A stretch of DNA of 51,488 bases from an uncultured Nocardiaceae bacterium (lineage in GTDB: Bacteria; Actinomycetota; Actinomycetes; Mycobacteriales; Mycobacteriaceae): contig CAKZIX010000035.1 of NCBI GenBank assembly GCA_936936565.1, forward strand, positions 1 to 51,488. Reading direction: 5' to 3'. Both the position numbers and the translations under genes were made by a program. Below, piece by piece: positions 45,654 through 51,488 of this stretch (positions are counted from its first letter, which is position 1; each line of letters starts with the position of its first letter). The notes under the pieces were generated by a model, which saw only the letters and a program-made list of their open reading frames with translations, was not told the origin of the DNA and did not search any database.

Positions 45654-46477
45654 ACCGCCCGGATCGCAATGAGCACGAGCGTCAGCGCCGCGACACCGGC
45701 TATCCACAACCAGCCGAACAGGCCGGCGCGCTCTTCGGTGCGCAGCTTGAACCATTCCGGACCGTAGAGCAGTCCGGCGGTCGCGAGCGCTCCGGCGGCC
45801 AATCCGCCGAGATGTCCGGCGAGCGAGATTCCAGGGATGGACACGCTGATGATCACATTCAGCGCGATCCACATCAGCACGGGGCCGGGGTTCTGCCGCG
45901 AGCGAATGGTCAGCATCAGCCAGGGGGCGAACAATCCCCAGATTCCCGAGGACGCGCCGACTGCGGCCTGGTCGACGAGCATCACAGCCGCGGCACCGCC
46001 GAGTACGGAAACGAGGAAGATCGCCAGGAACCGGAGATGGGTCAGCGCCCGCTCGATCGCCGGCCCGAGCATGTAGAGCGCAAGCATGTTCACGCCGAGG
46101 TGGACGATGCCGTCGTGGATGAATCCGCTGGTGAGGACGCGCCAGATCTCACCGTCGCCGACCCGCTCGGGCCACATCAGCCACCAGTAGAAGAGTTCCG
46201 ACGGCCAGTTGTCCACGGGATTCTTGGCTTGGAACGCCGTCACCGCGTAGACGAGAACGTTCAGACCCATCAGCGTGTACGTCACGTACGGCACCGAGCC
46301 GGCGAGCGGCCGGACGCGGCGTACCTCACGCCGGCCTTGCCGTACGCAGTCGACGCATTGATAGCCGACCGCGGCCGATTCCAGGCAGTCCGGGCACGAG
46401 GGCCTGCCGCATCGAACGCACGACAGGCCCGTCGGCCGATTCGGGTGCCGAACGCACACCTGCTGTGGATAACTCAC
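45641..46477 (-). CDS. Rhomboid intramembrane serine protease with N-terminal zinc-binding segment
   Basis: A 278-residue protein. Residues 8-44 contain paired cysteines (CVRCGRPSCPDC; CVDC) with a His, resembling a zinc ribbon/B-box-like segment. The six-TM rhomboid core then shows the GASSG nucleophile (Ser176) and the catalytic His222 in AGHLGGLAAG. Conserved HLGVNMLALYMLGPAIE is present. Substrates are unknown. The GTG start overlaps the ppiA stop, so it is translated from the ppiA transcript. Confidence 0.94.
   Translation of the reverse strand: MSYPQQVCVRHPNRPTGLSCVRCGRPSCPDCLESAAVGYQCVDCVRQGRREVRRVRPLAGSVPYVTYTLMGLNVLVYAVTAFQAKNPVDNWPSELFYWWLMWPERVGDGEIWRVLTSGFIHDGIVHLGVNMLALYMLGPAIERALTHLRFLAIFLVSVLGGAAAVMLVDQAAVGASSGIWGLFAPWLMLTIRSRQNPGPVLMWIALNVIISVSIPGISLAGHLGGLAAGALATAGLLYGPEWFKLRTEERAGLFGWLWIAGVAALTLVLIAIRAVQLG
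46464..46472 (-). promoter_or_regulatory. Perfect DnaA box at the rhomboid start
   Basis: TTATCCACA on the minus strand begins five bases into the rhomboid coding sequence. Nearby single-mismatch boxes are TCATCCACA (45059-45067) and CTATCCACA (45700-45708). Confidence 0.55.
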
Positions 46478-47001
46478 GAAATTGTGATGCGCTCGATGAC
46501 GACGGGGGTGTTGGGACGGTCGTTGCGGTCGACCGGGGTGGTGGCGATCGAGTCGACGACGTCCTTGCCCTCGATCACCTCGCCGAAGATGGTGTGGCGA
46601 CGGTTCAGGTGCGGCGTCTTGCCGACGGTGATGAAGAACTGCGAGCCGTTGGTGCCCGGCCCGGCGTTGGCCATCGCGAGCAGGTACGGACGGTTGAACT
46701 GGAGCTCGGGGTGAAACTCGTCACCGAACTCGTAGCCCGGTCCGCCGCGGCCGGTGCCGGTGGGGTCGCCGCCCTGGATCATGAAGCCGTCGATCACGCG
46801 GTGGAAGACGGCGCCGTCGTAGAACGGACCGCTGGTGGTGCCCGACGCATTCTGCGTCTTGTAGGCAGCGGTGCCGTCGGCGAGGCCGACGAAGTTGGCG
46901 ACGGTCTTCGGCGCATGGTTGCCGAACAGGGCGATCGTGATGTCGCCGTGGTTCGTGTGCAGCGTTGCAGTTGCGGTCTGTGCGGAAGTCACGCTCCACA
47001 T
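46474..47001 (-). CDS. ppiA: Peptidyl-prolyl cis-trans isomerase (cyclophilin)
   Basis: A 175-residue cyclophilin that speeds proline isomerisation in the cytosol. Signature motifs: FHRVIDGFMIQGGDPTGTGRGG (in part FHRVIDGFMIQGG), YLLAMANAGPGTNGSQFFIT, and HTIFGEVIEGKDVVD. Start at 47001 (MWSVTSAQ) is used; GTG three codons later is possible. Position next to cwsA agrees with M. tuberculosis Rv0009. It leads the ppiA-rhomboid pair. Confidence 0.96.
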   Translation of the reverse strand: MWSVTSAQTATATLHTNHGDITIALFGNHAPKTVANFVGLADGTAAYKTQNASGTTSGPFYDGAVFHRVIDGFMIQGGDPTGTGRGGPGYEFGDEFHPELQFNRPYLLAMANAGPGTNGSQFFITVGKTPHLNRRHTIFGEVIEGKDVVDSIATTPVDRNDRPNTPVVIERITIS

Positions 47002-47028
47002 CCTCGCACGATGTGTAATTTGGGACCC

Positions 47029-47400
47029 ATGACCTACTCCGCTTCTCTCGGCCAGGCCGGTACGGGCGCCGCTTCGCTTGCCAAGGGCGTCGGCGGGCTC
47101 GGCCTGCTGCTCGCGCAGGACGGATTTTCGCTGGCCCGCAAGGGGATTCGGGCCGCCCGCACGCCGCGCGTGGCGGCCGAACCACAGCCGGACGCCACGA
47201 CGAGCTCGTCGTGGCGCAAGCGGCTGCTGATCGGCGGCGTGGCCGGTGCGGCACTGGTCGGCGGGGCGGCTCTGTTCAGCTGGAGCCGGCGCCACAATGC
47301 ACCGCCGCCACCTGCTGCCGAGCCGCCCACGCTGGCCACCTCACCGAATGGGGTCAGTGCGAGCCCGGCGGCGCCGACGACGCCGGCCTCCGCGAACTGA
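47029..47400 (+). CDS. cwsA: CwsA-like cell-wall synthesis protein
   Basis: A 123-residue single-pass protein. A weakly amphipathic N-terminus (SLAKGVGGLGLLLAQDGFSLARKGIRA) is followed by one membrane helix (LLIGGVAGAALVGGAALFSW, about 64-83), basic residues (SRRHN), and a Pro-rich tail. This architecture and the place beside ppiA match Rv0008c/CwsA, which binds CrgA and Wag31. Sequence is short and divergent, so synteny carries much of the call. The last 47 bp overlap the convergent membrane-protein gene. ATG at 47011 is an alternative start. Confidence 0.75.
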   Translation: MTYSASLGQAGTGAASLAKGVGGLGLLLAQDGFSLARKGIRAARTPRVAAEPQPDATTSSSWRKRLLIGGVAGAALVGGAALFSWSRRHNAPPPPAAEPPTLATSPNGVSASPAAPTTPASAN

Positions 47401-48289
47401 CTCCGAGTAGCACCACTCCGAAGGCGATCCACCCCAGCAGGATCCACAGCGGATGGGCGGCTGCGGCTCCGTCGAAGTACGACACCGAACGCAGCAGCGA
47501 GGTGACCGCACCGGGCGGCAGCCACTGGCCGAGCTCACCCCAGCCGCTGGGCAGCATTTCGGGTGCACTGGTCGCCCCGGAGAACGGGTTGCCGACCAGC
47601 ATCACCACGATCGCGGCGATGCCGATTCCGGGCGGGCCGATCAAGGCCGCCAGCCCCGTCACGGTCGCGCCGATGGCCAGGAATCCCAGCATCATGACCC
47701 CGGCGGTGGCGAGGTAGCCGCCGGGCAGGATGCCCAGCCAGGGGCCGAGCAATGCGGCACCGGCGAATCCGCTGAGTACCGCTGCCGCGACGAGCGCGGC
47801 GCCGCGCAACGCTGCGCTCCCGACCAGGAAGAAGCAGACGACGCCGGCAAGCAGACCGCCGAGCACCATGGGTAGCGCCCCGGCGCCGAATCCGGAGCCG
47901 CGCGGATCGTCCGCCGGCAGCGACACGACCGGTGTCGAGTGCGTGGTCGGCTGGCCGGACAACCCCGCCGCAAGCCCGTCGAGCACCTGCGCAACCACCA
48001 CGCTGCCGGCCGGTGCCGTGAGCACCGTGGGCGGATTGCCCGCAACGACGGCGCCGTAGATTTCGCGGTCCTTGATCGCGGCCGTGGCGGCGTCGCGATC
48101 CGGGTAGCTGGTGACCACGAAGGCGCCGGGCGGCAGCTTGTGCTGAACCTGTTCGACGAACGGTGCGGGCCCGGCGACCCCGATCGGAACGTCACGTGGC
48201 GCGATGTTCTTGGCCGGCCACGCGAACGCCGTGATGATGAGTGAAATTGCAACGGAGACAATAAGACTCGCGGCAACGACCGGTTTCAT
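47354..48289 (-). CDS. YhgE/ABC-2-like membrane protein
   Basis: A 311-residue protein with one N-terminal helix (VAASLIVSVAISLIITAFAW), a soluble external domain of about 110 residues (VPIGVAGPAPFVEQV, DREIYGAVVAGNPPTV), and five or six C-terminal helices from about residue 145. The layout resembles Pip/YhgE-like or ABC-2-type export permeases, but there is no adjacent ATPase. It is divergent from a TetR regulator, which probably controls it. A drug- or lipid-export role is inference. Confidence 0.85.
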   Translation of the reverse strand: MKPVVAASLIVSVAISLIITAFAWPAKNIAPRDVPIGVAGPAPFVEQVQHKLPPGAFVVTSYPDRDAATAAIKDREIYGAVVAGNPPTVLTAPAGSVVVAQVLDGLAAGLSGQPTTHSTPVVSLPADDPRGSGFGAGALPMVLGGLLAGVVCFFLVGSAALRGAALVAAAVLSGFAGAALLGPWLGILPGGYLATAGVMMLGFLAIGATVTGLAALIGPPGIGIAAIVVMLVGNPFSGATSAPEMLPSGWGELGQWLPPGAVTSLLRSVSYFDGAAAAHPLWILLGWIAFGVVLLGVSSRRPASSAPPGSH

Positions 48290-48347
48290 GACGTCCTCCT
48301 CGACGGTGTGGGTCGCTTGTACGAAGCATGGATCTCGACCCGACACC

Positions 48348-48376
48348 TTGTCAAGAATGAACGTTCGCTTTATTTT
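48348..48376 (+). promoter_or_regulatory. Promoter of the TetR gene with operator between -35 and -10
   Basis: TTGTCA (48348-48353), 17-bp spacer, TATTTT (48371-48376), then 6 bp to the ATG at 48383: a leaderless arrangement. The spacer holds GAACGTTC (48359-48366), a perfect palindrome within AATGAACGTTCGCTT, typical of a TetR site. Confidence 0.6.
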
Positions 48377-48382
48377 TATTCC

Positions 48383-48991
48383 ATGCCGAAGGTCAGTCCT
48401 GAACACAAGGCGGCGCGGCGCGCCCAGATCGTCGCGGCCGCCCGCCGCTGTTTCGCCCGCAACGGCTTCCATGCCACGTCGATGGACGACGTCATCGGTG
48501 AAGCCGGCCTGTCCGCCGGAGCCGTCTACCGCTACTTTCCCGGCAAGGACGCGCTCGTGGTCGCCACCATCGAAGACACTCTGGACGTGTTGCACACTTT
48601 GGTCGGTCCGTCGCTGCGCGAAGCGACGTCTCCCGGGCAGGCGGTGGAGTCCGTCCTCCGCAACGCACTGCACGAGCTCGGCGATCCCGGCGATGCGTCA
48701 CTGACGCGCGTAGCGCTGTTCGCGTGGGCCGAGGCGCACCGCAATCCTGCTGTGCACCAAGCCGTTTCGAGCCGCTACCGCAAGCTGCGCGGGATGATGG
48801 AAGACGGCGCCACCCGCTGGCTCGATGCCGCGGGTGCGGATGCCGACGCCGCCGACATCATGGCGAAGGCCATCTTCTCCGCCCTGCTCGGCACGGTTGC
48901 GCAGCTGGCGCTGCTCGGTGACGTCACACCGAGCGACATCCGTGGCGGTCTGGACGCGTTCGGCTCGCTCGGGCAACCGGGCGCAGACTAG
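48383..48991 (+). CDS. TetR/AcrR family transcriptional regulator
   Basis: A 202-residue regulator. HTH at about residues 12-55 (QIVAAARRCFARNGFHATSM, DDVIGEAGLSAGAVYRYFPGKDALV in pieces). The ligand domain contains FAWAEAHRNPAVHQAV and a C-terminal MAKAIFSALLGTVAQLALLG helix, similar to the QacR/FadR-type group. ATG 48383 is preferred because the promoter ends just before it. Divergent from the YhgE-like permease gene, its likely target, and convergent with the MMPL gene. Confidence 0.92.
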   Translation: MPKVSPEHKAARRAQIVAAARRCFARNGFHATSMDDVIGEAGLSAGAVYRYFPGKDALVVATIEDTLDVLHTLVGPSLREATSPGQAVESVLRNALHELGDPGDASLTRVALFAWAEAHRNPAVHQAVSSRYRKLRGMMEDGATRWLDAAGADADAADIMAKAIFSALLGTVAQLALLGDVTPSDIRGGLDAFGSLGQPGAD

Positions 48992-49044
48992 TCACGATTC
49001 GCCTCGTCCCACTCGAACCGGGCGCGTCGCGGGGCGGGCGTCAG

Positions 49045-51483
49045 TCAGTCCTTGCCTCGCGCCAGCTTCGACGGCCACCAGATGAGCTTGCCGACGTCGG
49101 CGGCCAGCGCCGGCACCAGCACACTGCGCACGAGGAAGGTGTCGAGCAGGACACCGAAGGCGACCGTGAAGCCGATCTGGGCGAGGAACACGATCGGCAT
49201 GACGCCGAGCACGGCGAAGGTGGCAGCGAGCACCAACCCCGCAGAGGTGATCACCCCGCCGGTGACGGCGAGACCGCGCAGGATGCCCTGCCTGGTGCCG
49301 TGGGCGACGGTTTCCTCACGGACTCGGGTCATCAGGAAGATGTTGTAGTCGATGCCCAGGGCGACCAGAAACACGAACGCGAACAAGGGGAACGACTGGT
49401 CGCCGCCGGCAAAGTTGAAGACCTTGTCGAAGAAGAATCCGCTGACCCCGAGTGCGGCGAAGAAGCTCAGCACCACGGTGGCGATGAGCAGTAGCGGGGC
49501 GATCAGCGCGCGCAACAGCAGCGCCAGCACCACGAAAATGACCGCAAGCACGATCGGGATGATGAGGTTGCGGTCGCGGACGGCAGCGTCCTGGATGTCC
49601 ACCGTGACGGCGGACCCGCCGCCCACGAGGGCATTCGAGTTCGGCACCGCATGTACGGCCGCGCGTAGCCGGTCCACCGTTTCCAGTGCCGCCGGCGAAT
49701 CGTAGCCGTCGGTGAGCGTGACGTTCACCAGGGTGCGACCGTTGATCGGCTGCACCTGGAATTCCTTTGGCGGACATTGTGGTTCGGCCGACTGCGGCAC
49801 GGTGAGGAGCTTGGCGAGATCCACCTGCACGCACACCGAGCCGGGCTTGTTCTGCACGCCGGGCACCTTCGATGCCGCCGCGATGACCTCGTCGGCGGCA
49901 TCGGCATTCGTCATGATGATGGCCGGATTGCCGACGCCGCGGTCGAACTTGGCGTCGTAAATCTCTTGCCCGACAACGGCTTCCGGCCGATTGGTAAAGC
50001 CCTGGGCGATGGTGAGGCCGCCGGTGTCGAGCATGCCGATGCCGGCCACGCCGACGAGCAGGAGCAGGGTGGTTGCGATCCAGGCGGGCCGGCGGCTGCC
50101 GACGACGCGTTGCGCGATGCGTCCCCAGAAGCCGTGCGTGGCGATGTCGGACTCATGGTCGGTGTGCGGGATCCGCGGCCAGAAAATCCACCGTCCGGCC
50201 AGCGCCAGCGCTACCGGCAGGAACGTCATCATCACCAGCAGCGTGCATGCGATCCCGATTGCGGCGATCGGACCGAGGCCCTGGTTGGCCTTCAACTCCG
50301 AGAATGTCAGGCACAGCAGGCCGATGGCGACGGTGGCCGCGGACGCGACGATGGCGGGTGCGGACTCGCGCCAGGCGACGATCATCGCGTCGAATCGATC
50401 CTTGTATTCGTGCAGTTCTTCGCGATATCGGGCCGTGAGCAGCAAGGCGTAATCGGTGCCGGCACCGAGGACCAACACCATCAGAATGCCTTGGCTCTGC
50501 CCGTTCAGCGTGACGATTCCCTCGCGGGCGAGGAAGTACACGACCATCGAGGCCATGCCGAGTGCCAGGCCGTCGGCGAGCAGCGGAAACACCCACAGCA
50601 CCGGCGAGCGGTACACGAACAGCAAGATGAGCACGACCACGCCGACGGCTGCGAACAGCAATTTCCCGTCGAGCCCCTCGAAGGCATCGATGAACGCGAC
50701 CAGCAGTCCGCCGATGCCGGCGGGATAGGCGTCCAGCGATTCGCCCGCCGCTTCCTTGGCTGCGGCGACGATCTCCTGTTCGGTTTCCGACAGCTCCGGA
50801 CCGGTGCGCTCGACACCGTTCTCCTTGGCTACCAGCGGCACGTAGAGCGCCGCGGCCGTGCCGTCGGCGGAATACTGCGTCGGAGCCATCGCCGGCCGGT
50901 CCACCCCAGCAATGCGCGAGATGACTTCGCGGGCGCGCGCGATGCGCTCCTTGTCGGCGGTGGTGAGCCCGGAGTCCTGGACGAAGACGATGAAGCCCGG
51001 GACATTTTCGACCTGGAGAAACCCGGTGGCTTCGTGCTGCGCCCGGGTGGATTCCGCCGACTCGGGCAGGAAGGAGGCGTTGTCGTTCTTCTGCACGTCG
51101 GCGAGCTTGGCTTGATAGCTGCCGCCGGCGCCGCCGACGAGAAGGTTCGACCCCCCGCCGCCGACCAGCAGGTCGCGGCCGTCGCCGCCGCGCAGCGTGT
51201 CGTCGTCGGTGAACAGCCAGCGCAACGTCTCCGCGTCGGTGTAACCGCCGTCGTGCATCACCGACAACACGCCGGGCAGCATTCGCAGGATCTCGTCGTC
51301 GTCTCCGAAGAACGCCTCGGGCACACCGACATAACCGTCGCGCCGGATCGCGACCAGTTGGTGGTCACGAAGCATCTGGTGAACCCGGGTCACGACGACA
51401 CCGAGCAGTTTCGCGACGTCGGGAAGTTGAAGCAGCGAAACAGAGGCGGGAAGCACGTCGTCGCTGGAAGGAATTGCACTCAC
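49045..51483 (-). CDS. Chimeric protein: Rv2175c-like DNA-binding domain, RTX-like repeats, MMPL transporter
   Basis: An 812-residue frame with a GTG at 51483; it stays open to the window edge, so the start may lie outside. Residues 1-97 resemble Rv2175c, a winged-helix DNA-binding protein phosphorylated by PknL (IPSSDDVL, LPDVAKLLGV, LPGVLSVMHDGGY, LRWLFTDD). Residues 99-125 read as RTX nonapeptides (GGDGRDLLV, GGGGSNLLV, GGAGGSYQA). From about 126 an actinobacterial MMPL protein follows (KLADVQKNDNASFLP, GAGTDYALLLTARYREE, ALGIDYNIFLMTRVREE) with about 11 helices. The MMPL first helix and the Rv2175c C-terminus are both missing, which makes normal topology doubtful. Confidence 0.85.
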   Translation of the reverse strand: MSAIPSSDDVLPASVSLLQLPDVAKLLGVVVTRVHQMLRDHQLVAIRRDGYVGVPEAFFGDDDEILRMLPGVLSVMHDGGYTDAETLRWLFTDDDTLRGGDGRDLLVGGGGSNLLVGGAGGSYQAKLADVQKNDNASFLPESAESTRAQHEATGFLQVENVPGFIVFVQDSGLTTADKERIARAREVISRIAGVDRPAMAPTQYSADGTAAALYVPLVAKENGVERTGPELSETEQEIVAAAKEAAGESLDAYPAGIGGLLVAFIDAFEGLDGKLLFAAVGVVVLILLFVYRSPVLWVFPLLADGLALGMASMVVYFLAREGIVTLNGQSQGILMVLVLGAGTDYALLLTARYREELHEYKDRFDAMIVAWRESAPAIVASAATVAIGLLCLTFSELKANQGLGPIAAIGIACTLLVMMTFLPVALALAGRWIFWPRIPHTDHESDIATHGFWGRIAQRVVGSRRPAWIATTLLLLVGVAGIGMLDTGGLTIAQGFTNRPEAVVGQEIYDAKFDRGVGNPAIIMTNADAADEVIAAASKVPGVQNKPGSVCVQVDLAKLLTVPQSAEPQCPPKEFQVQPINGRTLVNVTLTDGYDSPAALETVDRLRAAVHAVPNSNALVGGGSAVTVDIQDAAVRDRNLIIPIVLAVIFVVLALLLRALIAPLLLIATVVLSFFAALGVSGFFFDKVFNFAGGDQSFPLFAFVFLVALGIDYNIFLMTRVREETVAHGTRQGILRGLAVTGGVITSAGLVLAATFAVLGVMPIVFLAQIGFTVAFGVLLDTFLVRSVLVPALAADVGKLIWWPSKLARGKD

Positions 51484-51488
51484 CGGTG

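Overview
This is a 51.5 kb piece of a high-GC actinobacterial chromosome, most likely from a mycolic-acid-containing relative of Nocardia, Rhodococcus or Mycobacterium. The evidence is a run of genes matching the oriC-proximal Mycobacterium tuberculosis block (cwsA, ppiA, PH-domain protein, crgA, trpG, pknB, pknA, pbpA, rodA, pstP, fhaB, fhaA, tRNA-Leu). Also present are lysX, an arfA/arfC pair, a cutinase-family esterase and RraA. GTG starts and short ATGA/GTGA overlaps are common. Genus-level placement is inference.

Layout. 1-8.7 kb: the end of a succinic semialdehyde dehydrogenase gene; a TetR regulator with twin palindromic operators, divergent from a small membrane protein; rraA; an S4 RNA-binding protein with a small membrane protein; lysX; and a drug-efflux MFS gene divergent from an HxlR regulator. 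8.8-17 kb: a SEC-C protein, an OhrR-like MarR regulator, the cutinase, a compact three-gene operon (ribbon-helix-helix protein, two-TM protein, DMP19-like protein), a gamma-glutamylcyclotransferase-fold gene, an XRE regulator tail-to-tail with a clpP pair in which one ClpP lacks its catalytic serine, and an LLM-class oxidoreductase. 17-18 kb: a decayed Uma2 gene and a short palindromic tandem repeat. 18-24.7 kb: gltBD with a candidate GlnR site. 24.7-28.3 kb: a receptor-type Ser/Thr kinase with a frameshift in its sensor domain, then arfC and arfA. 28.7-33.4 kb: a DUF4407 membrane protein, an XRE/DUF574-methyltransferase pair, an AhpD-like protein and tRNA-Leu(CAG).

33.6-43.6 kb is the cell-wall growth and signalling operon fhaA-fhaB-pstP-rodA-pbpA-pknA-pknB. 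Two kinases and their phosphatase, two FHA readers, the RodA glycosyltransferase and its partner PBP are co-transcribed, mostly with overlapping stop/start codons. 43.6-47.4 kb continues the cell-division block (trpG, crgA, PH protein, membrane protein, rhomboid, ppiA, cwsA) and carries a cluster of DnaA-box-like sites. 47.4-51.5 kb holds a YhgE-like membrane protein divergent from a TetR regulator, and an unusual gene in which an Rv2175c-like DNA-binding domain is joined in frame, through RTX-like nonapeptides, to an MMPL transporter lacking its first membrane helix.

The points most worth a second look are the Rv2175c-RTX-MMPL chimera, the RHH/2TM/DMP19 cassette, the ClpP pair with a dead subunit, the sensor domain shared by PstP and the kinase at 25 kb, and the DnaA-box cluster.
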